Shown: positions 8,881-18,395, counted from the first letter of the stretch. The stretch is 64,000 bases of DNA from Flavobacteriales bacterium (GCA_016704485.1 JADJAA010000002.1:1240001-1304000); one strand, 5' to 3'. Numbers and translations are program-made. Notes: generated by a model from the sequence alone, not told the origin.

Positions 8881-9279
8881 TTATCCTTTGTTTCCGCGGA
8901 TGGCCGAAACAAGTAGCGAACCCCAACCTGCAATGAAAAGCAGACCGCCCATCGGCGTAATTGGGCCAAGGAATGGTGTTAGTGCTTCGGTTCCGAGAAT
9001 AGCCCGTGTACTCAATAGGTACAATGAACCACAGAACAGCATGATACCCAGCAGGAACAGCAACCTTACGCTGCGTAGTTCCTTGGCCGTAAGCCAAGTA
9101 CCTGCAAGCGCTAGGAACAACAGTCCAAGACCATGATAGAACTGGTATTGAACCCCTGTCTGCCATTGACCAAGCTCCTTATCGCTCAGCACTGCTTTTA
9201 GCCCGTGTGCGCCGAATGCACCGAAAGCCACAGCGATCATTAGCACAAAGGCAGCCCAAGCAAGTGTAGTCCTGTTCAT
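8881..9279 (-). CDS. DUF423 family inner-membrane protein
   Basis: A 132-residue protein with four hydrophobic segments. The N terminus has AFGAFGAHGLK, a DUF423 signature, followed by a loop with WQTGVQYQFYHGLGLL, also typical; the third and fourth segments surround FLGPITPMGG. The frame is open to 9402, but the ATG at 9279 (MNRTTLAW) begins at the family start. Function is unknown across the family. It is read toward pckA on the same strand, with 66 bases between them containing the pckA promoter. Confidence 0.88.
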   Translation of the reverse strand: MNRTTLAWAAFVLMIAVAFGAFGAHGLKAVLSDKELGQWQTGVQYQFYHGLGLLFLALAGTWLTAKELRSVRLLFLLGIMLFCGSLYLLSTRAILGTEALTPFLGPITPMGGLLFIAGWGSLLVSAIRGNKG

Positions 9280-9490
9280 AAGGCAAAGGTCGGTGTTCGG
9301 GTGCAGAGTGATACTGGGCATTGAGGAACGTTGATATAGGCCTGCACTATCTATATAGTATCCATGATTATTAACAACACAGCTCATTATGCCGATGATC
9401 ATGGTACTTTAGTACTACGACCTAGCTTCTCGATCACATGAAGTCTCGAAGACACATCGACTTAGACTATTCTACGAAGATCAGTGTTCC

Positions 9491-10927
9491 ATGAGGGTAC
9501 TGACCTTGGCTTTATTCCTGTTTATCGGGCTCAATATTCATGCACAGCATTAAAAGAGGCTCAACGATGGACCTATTGGTTCGATGACAGCACTTTCAGT
9601 AGATCCAATCGCTGATAGACTATACGGTAGCGGTACCTTTCTAAGAATTGCGAACGATACGGATACCATACTATCATTTGGTATGGCACAATGGAATGGT
9701 GCGCGCTGGGACAGCATTGGGCATCGCATGCATGAGATTTCTGGTAACGCAGCCAGTCAGGTATATTGGTTCGTTCGATATAACAACGCATTATATACCT
9801 GTGGTGCGTTCACATTTGCCGTTGTACCAGACACTGCGAACGGATATTTTGCTCGCTTAAATGAAACCACTCAACGCTGGGAAGCTTTAGAATGTATAAA
9901 TCCAGTCACAAGTGGACTAGGTGGAATCGTGCCTCGTCATGATCAACAGGATAATTTGTACATGACAGGTTTTTCGTCAAGTATTTGTGGCTACCCTGAA
10001 GCCGCAGTATTCCGATATGATGGAGATGGGTTTCACGAGTGGCCTCCGTTCCAAGAGATCCCCTATTACGCCAACAACTACATCGGTACCGTCTTCGAAT
10101 TTCAAGGGTACACGTACATGTCAGGAAGCTATCGGGATCCACTCTCCAGCGGTTTCTGTAACCTTATGAGGCACAACGGTTCCACATGGGAATACGTACC
10201 CGGTTGGGGCAGCGGTAGCGGAGCAATTAAAGATGTGGTCATCCACAATGATGTGCTGTACATCGTGGGTGCTTTCCGGGAACCCGGTACACCGGGCAAT
10301 GGGTTGGCGGCCTTCGATGGGCAGAATTGGTTGGATTTTGGAACAGGACTGGAATTGGCCATAGCACCGGGGTATACTTCGGTACTTACCCTACAATGGT
10401 TCCACGATGACCTTTTTGTAGGCGGCCAATTCACCACCGCAGGCGGTATACCTGCAAACGGCTTGGCCAAGTGGAATGGTACGCAATGGTGTTCATTACC
10501 CGGCTTCGATCAAGAACCCGGTCCAAATCCACAGTCTGTTCCCGGTATGGCCGTTTGGCGAGATAGCTTGTATATCGTTGGGGCATTCACAGAACTCGAA
10601 GGGCAGCCCTTTAACCGCGTGGCGCAATGGATCGGTGGCGATGCAGTAAGCGGTTGTAGCACGCCTATTTCTGTGCCGGAGTTCAATGGCCAGCAAGAAC
10701 CCTTGAGCGTTTGGAATTCGACAGAAAGCACGTGGACAATACAGCTGCCTTATGAAGACCTTTGGTCCGTTAGTGTGTTCGATGCAACGGGTAACGAGAT
10801 CCGATCGGAACAGGTCACTGGGAAGCAAGGAAACGTAGACCTACCCGACCTTGCCCATGGCATTTATATCGTGCGTGCAACAGATCATCAAGGCGTACCA
10901 TTCACGGCAAAGATCGCCGTTCAGTGA
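9491..10927 (+). pseudogene. T9SS-exported beta-propeller protein interrupted by an in-frame stop
   Basis: A good signal peptide (MRVLTLALFLFIGLNIHAQH) runs from 9491 and ends in TAA at 9551. The same frame then continues without a break as KRLNDGPIGS and on to 10927. The body has repeated VGGQFTTAGG and AKWNGTQW-like units, a beta-propeller pattern seen in Bacteroidota surface proteins. The last 80 residues form a type A sorting domain (SVFDATGNEI, then HGIYIVRATD). One base change to a sense codon would restore a 478-residue secreted protein. As written only the part from ATG 9584 could be made, without a signal. A sequencing error is possible. Confidence 0.8.
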
Positions 10928-10964
10928 AAGCATATATCAAAGGGCTTTCAAAATTGAAAACGAA

Positions 10965-10997
10965 AAACCCCCTCCCGCACACTGCGGAAGGGGGTTT
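10965..10997 (-). terminator. Terminator of the DUF4476-CsgG-LPP20 operon
   Basis: AAACCCCCT pairs with AGGGGGTTT, continued by CCGC with GCGG around a small loop. On the minus strand it is followed by TTTTTCGTTTTC, placing it 18 bases after the last gene of the operon. On the plus strand the T run is short, though it may also help end the propeller gene. Confidence 0.85.
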
Positions 10998-11014
10998 CAA
11001 GCTGATGGTCTGGA

Positions 11015-11611
11015 TCACTTACCGATCTTATCCATTTCGGCGTCAAAGGTCTCTTTGAACTTTTCGTAATCGTAATCGATCCGTGTGCGTTCATCGTTGC
11101 TTAGGCGCTCGTTGTAAGCAGCTAAGAGGTCCTGTGCGCTGAGTTCGATAGCGATGTAGGTCTTGTAGTTACCCGTAGCATTAACGGTAACCTGCTTTTC
11201 GCAGATCGTACGGACACCGGACAAGCGTTGATCCACGACTTCGCGGGTAAGTCCTTCAAATCGCTCGGACACTTCTTCTTTGTTGTTGAATTCGCGGCTG
11301 TTCACGTAGTTGTCGATCACACCCTTGATCTGGGTATTGATGTCACTGGCCATTTGAGCGCGTGCATTGGCCAATGCTTTTTTCTTGGCTGTTGCTTGGT
11401 CCATGCTTTCGCCAATTGCATTGGCGCGGAAGACTTCGTTGTTCGTAAAGTACTCTGGGCCGGAGCACATTACTTTGACCTCTGTCTCGCCTCCCGGAGG
11501 CGCCGCAGCCTCGGCGGCTTTCTTCTTGCTCTTACAAGCTGCGAGTCCGCCGGACAGCAAAAGCGCCGTCATCACTGCGGTAATTGTTCGGTTGGTGGAA
11601 AGGGTTTTCAT
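11015..11611 (-). CDS. LPP20-type lipoprotein
   Basis: A 198-residue lipoprotein with lipobox LAAC (Cys26), then a Lys/Ala-rich linker. The mature domain has the LPP20/FlgP style pattern: ATAKKKALANARAQMASDI, a helix that starts the fold, a middle segment with REVVDQRLSGVRTICEK, and a closing strand with YKTYIAIELS. Known LPP20 relatives are outer-membrane lipoproteins that build envelope collars. It is the last gene of a four-gene minus-strand operon and is separated from the previous gene by 97 bases that hold a small hairpin. Confidence 0.7.
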   Translation of the reverse strand: MKTLSTNRTITAVMTALLLSGGLAACKSKKKAAEAAAPPGGETEVKVMCSGPEYFTNNEVFRANAIGESMDQATAKKKALANARAQMASDINTQIKGVIDNYVNSREFNNKEEVSERFEGLTREVVDQRLSGVRTICEKQVTVNATGNYKTYIAIELSAQDLLAAYNERLSNDERTRIDYDYEKFKETFDAEMDKIGK

Positions 11612-11632
11612 GATGGTTTGTTTTAGGCGCTT

Positions 11633-11652
11633 ATCCCGACAAAGGTCGGGAT
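11633..11652. repeat. Short perfect hairpin between the two LPP20-type genes
   Basis: ATCCCGAC, loop AAAG, then GTCGGGAT. No T run follows on the minus strand, so it looks more like an RNA-processing or stability hairpin, or a dispersed palindrome, than a terminator. Confidence 0.55.
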
Positions 11653-11708
11653 CCGTTGTTACTGTTGTTATGACTTAGACCAATTGCGTGCCAAACTACC
11701 GAAAGCCT

Positions 11709-13082
11709 TTAGTTAAAGGCGTTCATAATGCCCGGCACGAGTTCTTTCTTAATATCGGCTATCGCTTTCTTGTACGCTTCTAGCCCAGCTTTTTCGAAAT
11801 TGAGCTGAACGCCTTTCACGCCTTGTTGCCCACCCTCGTGGATCACATCCTTGGTGCGTCGATCGCGAATGCTGTACGTAAGGTCCAAGTACGCGATAAA
11901 GAATCCGTTGCTTTCTCCACCCTGACGCGTCGCTGACGTAAGATCAAGAAGCATATCACAATCGGCCTCGCGGTCCACAAAACGGAATCCATTGCTGGTG
12001 AGTTCCTGCCTTATTGCGCTAGCCGCCCCTGCATCACCAACTGGTTCACCCAGATTGGTTTCTTGGGCACGCATGTACACCTTGGGCATTACCCGATCGA
12101 TCGCAGCACGCTGTTCTGGTTGTGTTAGGCTCGCACCCAACGCTTTTGCCAACGCTTGGTCGGTTTCGGTGTGAATGAGCTCATCCATGTTCAACCTGAC
12201 CACGATCTCTGGAGCTTTGTTCTGGTCATTCGCTACGTGCTGGACCGTTGTGCGCAGGTTTCCATCCGTATCGGTATTCTTTAGTTCGGTGACCTTTCCG
12301 TTACTGCCGGGATAGGCAATGACAACAGGTAATTGGACCAAGGCTGATCCGCCGGTGTAACGCGCTTTTATCACCACTTCCCGTTTGAATCCATTCGAAT
12401 AATCCAGCACACAGCGCTCCGGCAAAATGCTGAAGGTTACTCCACTGCTCAATAGTTGAAGATCGCCGTACAATGCATTCACCAATGGAACCTGTTCTCC
12501 ATTCAATTCCACGATATCATTCTCTCCCCAATAGGCTTTCATGGCGATCAACGCGCGTAGGTCCTGATCGAACGCACCTTTCAGATCACCTGCCGCCAAG
12601 CTGGCCTTTGCTCTGGAACGCAGATCGATGGCGATGCCAATTGCGTTTGCCTTACGCTCAGCCTTTATTCGTGCGTGTTCCGACTTGGAAAGGCGGTAAT
12701 AGGTCCAGTACTCCGCTTCGTTCTCATAGGTATCAACCAGTTCAAATCCTTCCAACAACTCAACGGAACTGGTCTTTATGGTACTTGTGAAGGATTCATC
12801 GAAGGTGGTCCTGCGATCCAAGGTATAAAGCAAACTATTGCCCTCAACTGTTACGCTGATCTCGCTTGCCAGGTCGTTCAGTGCGTTCTTCTTGGCTGCT
12901 TCCTGGGCATCGGGTCTGTTCTTGTTCGCCAAACCAATACCGACGTAGTAACCGCCGGTCACAGGTCGCGCACTGACCCAAGTTGGTCTTGGCGCCTCAG
13001 CAGGCATAGTGGTTTCTGCAATGGGCTGTTTTCCTTTGCACGCCCAAGCCAATACGAACACTATGGGGAACAGCTTTTTCAG
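11709..13082 (-). CDS. LPP20/FlgT-like lipoprotein with a probable CTG start
   Basis: A lipoprotein of about 457 residues. From the conventional GTG at 13061 only six residues precede the lipidation Cys, too few for a signal peptide. Reading from CTG at 13082 gives KKLFPIVFVLAWAC, a normal lipoprotein signal, and makes a 4-base CTGA overlap with the upstream stop, the position where ATGA would be expected. An LPP20-like domain (PTWVSARP, YYVGIGLA, AAKKNALNDLASEI) covers about residues 30-170. It is followed by a beta-rich region and a C-terminal part with CDMLLDLTS and DVIHEGG, a fold resembling CsgG/FlgT partners. A CTG start or an unrecognised ATG-to-CTG error are both possible. Confidence 0.75.
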   Translation of the reverse strand: MKKLFPIVFVLAWACKGKQPIAETTMPAEAPRPTWVSARPVTGGYYVGIGLANKNRPDAQEAAKKNALNDLASEISVTVEGNSLLYTLDRRTTFDESFTSTIKTSSVELLEGFELVDTYENEAEYWTYYRLSKSEHARIKAERKANAIGIAIDLRSRAKASLAAGDLKGAFDQDLRALIAMKAYWGENDIVELNGEQVPLVNALYGDLQLLSSGVTFSILPERCVLDYSNGFKREVVIKARYTGGSALVQLPVVIAYPGSNGKVTELKNTDTDGNLRTTVQHVANDQNKAPEIVVRLNMDELIHTETDQALAKALGASLTQPEQRAAIDRVMPKVYMRAQETNLGEPVGDAGAASAIRQELTSNGFRFVDREADCDMLLDLTSATRQGGESNGFFIAYLDLTYSIRDRRTKDVIHEGGQQGVKGVQLNFEKAGLEAYKKAIADIKKELVPGIMNAFN

Positions 13083-14455
13083 GGCAACTTGTTGTTCAGG
13101 TCCTGAATGACCGTAATGGCCATGGCATTGGTCGCTTCGCGGATGGCATTCGTGCTTAGGGTAGAGACAGGAATGATATCCCGCTTTGCAGAAAGCAGTG
13201 AGCGCAGCTGATTCCGTGCGCCATTACCAAGATCCACATTACCATTCGCCTTAGGAAAAAGGGTATTCTTATCGCCATCGTACGTGGCGTAATAGAGATC
13301 ATCATTGACAGTACGGTCAACGATCTTGCTCACGAGGACCTCACCGGTCTCCAACGAGACCAGTCGGTACGAAAATGATAGGACCACTTTGTTGGTTTGC
13401 TGATACTCCGTGTAATTCACGGGCTTGTACTTCGTCTCCAAGTACTTCTGCCCTTCGGCATTAACCCGCGTTACTTGATACGATGCGAAGCCATCCTTTG
13501 TGCTGGAACGCGTTTTGCCGGTCTCCTCGCGGTAATCCACAATTTCACCCATCAACACTGCTTTGGCACCCATAAGGTTACCTACGCGTACAGCGGTCTG
13601 TTCATCCACAACACCGCTAAGGCCAAGCCTTTGTTCTTCGAGGATCCGTTCCATGTTCTCCCGGTCAACGATCTTCAGGAACGGGTCTTTAGTCTCTGTC
13701 AATGCGGTCATGGCGTAAGCTTGCACTTTAACCGTAGCAGCGCTATTAACTCGGCTTGTCTTGAACGGAAGTACAGCGATGGAATACTGGCCTTTGGTCA
13801 GGCATTCCTGCCGAAGCATGGAGGCATCTTTGAAATTGGGATCCTTGGCGACCACTTTGTTCAGTGCATCATACGCTTTACGGTAATGCTCAGCAGCTAG
13901 GTCAACTTTTGCGGCGCGATAGAGTGGTTCCAGATAGGCGACCGCTTGCAAGCTACTTGCGTCTTTATATCCCGGTTCCAACTTCGCGATCTCGCTGAAT
14001 TTGCGCTCCGCTGAAGGAAAATCCTGGATCTCCAAGAGCGCTTGCCCATCGTTGTAAAGATCTACCAGGTGCTCGCCTTTAACTTTCTCAAAATCATATT
14101 TATAATGGTCCGGAATCTCAAGTATCACTCCAAGGTGTTCAACGCGCTCTTGATACGACTTCGCTTCCAAATATGCACTTACGGATTGCCCCTTCGCATC
14201 ACTCACAGCCATGGACTTGAAGAAGGTGCTCAGTTTGTCTTCCAATAGCTTTTGTCCGGTCTGTTTCAATCCGATCTTGGCATCAACGTTCTTACCGTTC
14301 CGCTGCACCGCTTGGAGGTACATATCCGCGGCTTCGGCATACATACCGGCCTCATCCAATTTGCCCGCCTTCTTTGCGAACGACTTGGAGCCACTGCATC
14401 CTGCCAAGAGCATTCCAATGAGCAAGAGAACCGATATGTACTTCAAGGGTAACAT
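13079..14455 (-). CDS. CsgG-domain lipoprotein with TPR-like N-terminal half
   Basis: A lipoprotein of 458 residues with signal MLPLKYISVLLLIGMLLAGC (Cys20). Residues 30-220 hold helical repeats (AGMYAEAADMYLQAVQRNG; EIQDFPSAERKFSEIAKLEP). From about 230 a CsgG-type domain begins with YSIAVLPFKTSRVN and includes IVDRENMERILEEQRLGLSG and AVRVGNLMGAKAVLMGEI, the core motif set of this family. CsgG forms outer-membrane secretion channels in curli systems; relatives assist other envelope structures. The frame is open to 14485, but the ATG at 14455 starts the lipoprotein signal directly. Confidence 0.85.
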   Translation of the reverse strand: MLPLKYISVLLLIGMLLAGCSGSKSFAKKAGKLDEAGMYAEAADMYLQAVQRNGKNVDAKIGLKQTGQKLLEDKLSTFFKSMAVSDAKGQSVSAYLEAKSYQERVEHLGVILEIPDHYKYDFEKVKGEHLVDLYNDGQALLEIQDFPSAERKFSEIAKLEPGYKDASSLQAVAYLEPLYRAAKVDLAAEHYRKAYDALNKVVAKDPNFKDASMLRQECLTKGQYSIAVLPFKTSRVNSAATVKVQAYAMTALTETKDPFLKIVDRENMERILEEQRLGLSGVVDEQTAVRVGNLMGAKAVLMGEIVDYREETGKTRSSTKDGFASYQVTRVNAEGQKYLETKYKPVNYTEYQQTNKVVLSFSYRLVSLETGEVLVSKIVDRTVNDDLYYATYDGDKNTLFPKANGNVDLGNGARNQLRSLLSAKRDIIPVSTLSTNAIREATNAMAITVIQDLNNKLP

Positions 14456-14462
14456 GATCCGA

Positions 14463-15461
14463 TCAGCGTCCTTGGGTGTATTCATTCAGCTCCTCAATGG
14501 AACTCTCGAATGAAAAGGCATCATTGAGCTTGTAGTAATTGCCGATGTCGTAGGTGCGCTCGTAGGCATACTTGGCAAATTCCAGCTTAGTATCCTCAAA
14601 ACTGAAGGTATTCATGATCCCTTTCACCTGTTCTGCGGTAAAACAGCGATCTCTTCCTACTTGCTTCGCCGTGGTCATCTTGGTCTCTTCAAAACTCTTG
14701 CTCTCAATGCTGGTCTTCGCATCTGCATATTCAGTAGGCGACATTGGCCAACCGCAGCCGATAGGACCGGTGTATCCCGGCATGTGATAGATAGGCGGCT
14801 CTGGTACAGGGGAAACAGGTTCAACGGGGTATGATGGAGTAGCTGTATTACTGTTCGTAACCGTAGTGGTTGTGGTTGTCATCGTGGTGGTTTGCGTGGT
14901 AGTGGAAGACCCGCTGCCTTCGGTAACACCCACATTCATGTTGAAGTCAACACCATTCACACCCATATCGATCCGTACATTTTCTCCGGTACCATCACTA
15001 CTAGACCCTTCGATCACCGTTGTGGTGATCTGCTGCGAACCGTTCTCAATCGTACGCCCTTCATTGACCACACCGTTCGGCCCATCCTCAACAAAATTCG
15101 ATGGATCAGGAGAAGGAAGTTTTGCAGCCGTTCCTAACCCCGCCTCACCTGTCATACGCAACACACGTTCGCCTTTCTTGTTGTTCGTTATCATCAAGGT
15201 ATACTCCTTACCAAGAGTGAAGTAGCCTGATTTCTTGAACGCGGGTTGGGCCGCATCCTCGAAATTGATCATTATCACAGGTGTTTCCGTGCGAATTCCT
15301 GTTGCAACTACGCGGGAGGCCGCCTGGGCATTCTTCACATCACCATCAACGGTCAAAGTGAACTTGGAGCCATCATCGGTAAAGAATACAAGATCGGTTG
15401 TTTGGGCTAGACAACTGGCGGTTAGCAGCGTCGTGAGGAAGAGGGTGGCAGATCTGATCAT
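14463..15461 (-). CDS. Secreted DUF4476 protein with Thr-rich linker
   Basis: A 332-residue exported protein (signal peptide ending SCLAQ). The N-terminal part (20-110) is a beta-rich domain with YFTLGKEYTLMITNNKKGER. A long low-complexity linker follows, rich in Thr (about 195-215) and Pro. The C-terminal 90 residues match DUF4476: CFTAEQVKGIMNTFSFEDTK and AKYAYERTYD, a helical domain common in Bacteroidota with unknown role. It is first in the operon with the CsgG and LPP20 lipoproteins, so a shared envelope function is likely. Confidence 0.85.
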   Translation of the reverse strand: MIRSATLFLTTLLTASCLAQTTDLVFFTDDGSKFTLTVDGDVKNAQAASRVVATGIRTETPVIMINFEDAAQPAFKKSGYFTLGKEYTLMITNNKKGERVLRMTGEAGLGTAAKLPSPDPSNFVEDGPNGVVNEGRTIENGSQQITTTVIEGSSSDGTGENVRIDMGVNGVDFNMNVGVTEGSGSSTTTQTTTMTTTTTTVTNSNTATPSYPVEPVSPVPEPPIYHMPGYTGPIGCGWPMSPTEYADAKTSIESKSFEETKMTTAKQVGRDRCFTAEQVKGIMNTFSFEDTKLEFAKYAYERTYDIGNYYKLNDAFSFESSIEELNEYTQGR

Positions 15462-15669
15462 GATGATTTTTTATTGGGTTGCGAAGTTAGCTTTCGACAG
15501 TACTTAGGCAAGGGGTGTGCCAAACCAATAGTCGACGGACTCCATGAGTTCGGTATGATCCAATTTCTGCCTCAGAGCAACGAGATCGTGCATTGAAAAT
15601 TGAAAATTCTTCATTCTTCATTCCTCATTCAGAAGACCCGTCCCATCTTCGCAGCCGCAATTGAACATT

Positions 15670-17007
15670 ATGAAGAGCATACTTATCCTAGGCGCCGGTA
15701 GATCGGCATCATCGTTGATCCAGTACCTGATCCGTGAGGCGAACGCACAGCAATGGCGCATTACCATTGGCGATAAAGACGCTGCGCATGCCGCAGCGAT
15801 GGTAAAAGAAGGCGCATCGGTAGCGAAGGGAGTGACATTGGATGCGACCGATGCAAAAGCACGCGGCGCGTTGATCGCGAAGCACGATCTGGTGATCAGC
15901 ATGCTGCCAGCTTTCCTGCACATGGATGTGGTGAAGGACTGCATTAAACTTGGGAAGCACGTGATCACACCAAGTTATGTTCCTGATGCGATGTGGGCGT
16001 TGGATGCGGAGATCAAGAAAGCGAATATTGTCGTGATGAACGAGTTGGGTCTGGACCCAGGGATCGACCACATGAGCGCCTTGCGTATTTTGGATCGGAT
16101 CCGCAAAGAGGGCGGCCGAATAGAAGCTTTCGAGAGTCACACAGGCGGGTTGGTCGCACCGGAAAGCGATACCAATCCATGGAATTACAAATTCAGTTGG
16201 AATCCGCGCAACGTTGTATTGGCGGGACAAGGCGGTGCCGCCATGTATATCCGGAACGGGTGTACCAAGTACGTACCTTACCACAAACTCTTTCAGCGTA
16301 CACAAAAAGTGGAAGTTCCAGGTTACGGTTCCTTCGATGCATATGCCAACCGTGACTCACTGAAGTACCGATCACTCTACCGGTTGGAGAACATACCCAC
16401 CCTGTTACGCGGCACATTGCGTAAAGCCGGGTATTGCGCTGCGTGGGATGTGTTCGTGCAATTGGGATGTACGGACGACAGTTTCAAGATGGAACTTGGC
16501 ACTAATGCTACTTGGAGCGATTACATGGATTCTTTCCTACCGGCCAACAAGGAATTGGATACACGTGCAAATCTGGCCACCCAGCTAGGCTTGGACCCGA
16601 ATGGTGAAATAATGGCCAAGCTGGACTGGCTCGGCCTCTTCGGTGAAACGGCTATCGGTGTGACCGGTCTCTCACCTGCCGCTACGCTGCAAACCTTGTT
16701 GGAGCGGAAATGGGAATTGCTTCCTACAGACAAAGATCTTGTGGTCATGTGGCACCGTTTCGTATATGAATTGAACGGAAAACAGCATGAGATCCAGGCC
16801 AACCTTACAGTAGAAGGTATAGATGACCGCTATACGGCCATGGCCAAGACCGTTGGACTGCCCGTGGCCATAGCAGCTAAAATGATCTTGAACGGAACAA
16901 TAAAGGAACGCGGAGTATTGCTGCCCTTGACCCCTTCCATCTACGACCCTATACTTACCGAATTGGAAACACTTGGTGTCGTGTTCAATGAAGTAGAGAT
17001 CAGTTGA
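15670..17007 (+). CDS. Saccharopine dehydrogenase family protein (LYS9-like)
   Basis: A 445-residue NAD(P)-dependent enzyme. The N-terminal Rossmann domain begins KSILILGAGRSASSLIQYL. The middle has NELGLDPGIDHMSA and ESHTGGLVAPESDTNPWNYKFSW, both hallmarks of saccharopine reductase (glutamate-forming). The C-terminal domain includes VMWHRFVYELNGKQHEI. The reaction links saccharopine with glutamate and aminoadipate semialdehyde in lysine metabolism; in Bacteroidota it is usually assigned to lysine breakdown. The ATG at 15670 follows an in-frame TTG at 15661 and is preferred. A possible promoter box CATCTTCGC lies at 15644. Confidence 0.9.
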   Translation: MKSILILGAGRSASSLIQYLIREANAQQWRITIGDKDAAHAAAMVKEGASVAKGVTLDATDAKARGALIAKHDLVISMLPAFLHMDVVKDCIKLGKHVITPSYVPDAMWALDAEIKKANIVVMNELGLDPGIDHMSALRILDRIRKEGGRIEAFESHTGGLVAPESDTNPWNYKFSWNPRNVVLAGQGGAAMYIRNGCTKYVPYHKLFQRTQKVEVPGYGSFDAYANRDSLKYRSLYRLENIPTLLRGTLRKAGYCAAWDVFVQLGCTDDSFKMELGTNATWSDYMDSFLPANKELDTRANLATQLGLDPNGEIMAKLDWLGLFGETAIGVTGLSPAATLQTLLERKWELLPTDKDLVVMWHRFVYELNGKQHEIQANLTVEGIDDRYTAMAKTVGLPVAIAAKMILNGTIKERGVLLPLTPSIYDPILTELETLGVVFNEVEIS

Positions 17008-17036
17008 ATAAACATGCAAGGCTGTTCGTTGATCAC

Positions 17037-17750
17037 TTAGAACCCGATCATCAGATCACTGATCATTGCGCGGTATTCGGGTGAGTAATCGAACGGTCCA
17101 GCATTTTGAATAATCAAAGATGACTCTTCCACAGTTTCCAATTTGATTCTTTTAAGCATCATTAGCACTCTTTTTGGCGACTTATGTGGTGAATAAGACA
17201 CAATGAAACGTTGCGCCGGATGCAGATTATGCTTTGCGGCAATGGGCACAAGATCATTTTCACGTTCCACCGGAATGATCACGGCGAAGCGGCCATCTGG
17301 TGTGAGAGAACGACCTACAACGCACACTAGGTCTTGAAAGGTGAGATCCTCACTATGCTTGGCAACGTTGGTGCGTTGATCCGGAGAAGTCAGGGAATTG
17401 GCGTAGTAAGGTGGATTGCAAATTACCAAGTCAAATAGGCTCTCCGGCTGATACGATCGAGCATCACAGCAGAGCACTTTGATCCTTGCGGGCCAACGAC
17501 TATTGGCAGCATTCTCACGGGCTTGCTCAGCGGCAGCAGGATCGATCTCCAATGCGGTAATTTCCGCAGTCAAATTTCGTTGCGCAGCGATCAATGACAA
17601 TACGCCTGTGCCAGCACCAACGTCCAAGATCCGTTCGGCACCGCAATAGTTCAACCAAGCTCCGAACAAGATGCCATCAGTACTCACTTTTTGAGCGCAG
17701 CGATCTTGTTGAATCGTGAATTGTTTGGCTCGGAACGTTGGCTTCGCCAT
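17037..17750 (-). CDS. trmN6: tRNA1(Val) (adenine(37)-N6)-methyltransferase
   Basis: A 237-residue class I SAM methyltransferase. Motif I is ILDVGAGTGVLSLIAAQR near residue 41. The catalytic NPPYY motif is in LVICNPPYYANSLTSPDQRTNVA, as in E. coli YfiC/TrmN6. The N-terminal FTIQQDRCAQKVSTDGILFG is also family-typical and binds the base. It lies 17 bases after rimM on the same strand, so it is likely co-transcribed with another RNA-maturation gene. Confidence 0.93.
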   Translation of the reverse strand: MAKPTFRAKQFTIQQDRCAQKVSTDGILFGAWLNYCGAERILDVGAGTGVLSLIAAQRNLTAEITALEIDPAAAEQARENAANSRWPARIKVLCCDARSYQPESLFDLVICNPPYYANSLTSPDQRTNVAKHSEDLTFQDLVCVVGRSLTPDGRFAVIIPVERENDLVPIAAKHNLHPAQRFIVSYSPHKSPKRVLMMLKRIKLETVEESSLIIQNAGPFDYSPEYRAMISDLMIGF

Positions 17751-17767
17751 GCACTTAGGCTGTGGTA

Positions 17768-18292
17768 TCAGGATCGGTACAGATCGATCAACCCTTCCGG
17801 GGTTCGCACAAGAAGCGTATTGGTCTCCGGGTCGATACCCAGGATCAATTCATCTACCAATGGCACCATTACTTCTTGCTCACCGCGTAGTATTGAAAGG
17901 ACCGGGTTCTTCGCCGTGCCTTCTATACCGATCACTTCGCCTAAGTCACCGTGTTCCTCATCCTGCACGATCATGCCGATGAACTCTTCTGGATCCCAGG
18001 ATTCATCGCTTCCGTCAGCCAATAGACCAGGTGGTGCGTAGAGGTCTCTGCCTACAAGAATACCAGCGCTTTGTGGATCATCGAAATCCTCGAATTTCAC
18101 AAGCGTGTCGCGTCCTTTATCGTGAAGCTTCGAAAAGAAAAAAGGGACCTTTTGCCCTTCGATACCAACGAAGAGGACGCCTTCGTGTACCAGATCATCC
18201 AGATCGCAATCCTCGAGGTGTACGGTCAGTTCACCTTTGTATCCCCAAGGCTTACCAAGCTTACCAATGCGATGAAGACTTTCCAGGTCCAT
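17768..18292 (-). CDS. rimM: Ribosome maturation factor RimM
   Basis: A 174-residue protein that helps assemble the 30S subunit head by binding S19. The N-terminal domain starts RIGKLGKPWGYKGELTVHLE and the PRC-barrel C-terminal domain has EFIGMIVQDEEHGDLGEVIG and VMVPLVDELILGID, all standard. It lies downstream of rpsP as in many bacteria; trmD and rplS, which often follow, are absent and trmN6 takes their place. A hairpin with a T run separates it from rpsP. Confidence 0.95.
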   Translation of the reverse strand: MDLESLHRIGKLGKPWGYKGELTVHLEDCDLDDLVHEGVLFVGIEGQKVPFFFSKLHDKGRDTLVKFEDFDDPQSAGILVGRDLYAPPGLLADGSDESWDPEEFIGMIVQDEEHGDLGEVIGIEGTAKNPVLSILRGEQEVMVPLVDELILGIDPETNTLLVRTPEGLIDLYRS

Positions 18293-18365
18293 GGCGTGAA
18301 AGTAACTACAACGGCCGTTTTCCGGTGGTGCTCACCTCCAAGATCTTAGGCTTTTATGAACAAAA

Positions 18366-18395
18366 AACCCACGCTCCAGTGAAGGAACGCGGGTT
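18366..18395 (-). terminator. Terminator-like hairpin between rpsP and rimM
   Basis: A 12-pair stem with two mismatches around loop TTCACT, followed on the minus strand by TTTTTT. It lies just after rpsP and before rimM, so it may stop most rpsP transcripts and lower rimM expression. Confidence 0.75.
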
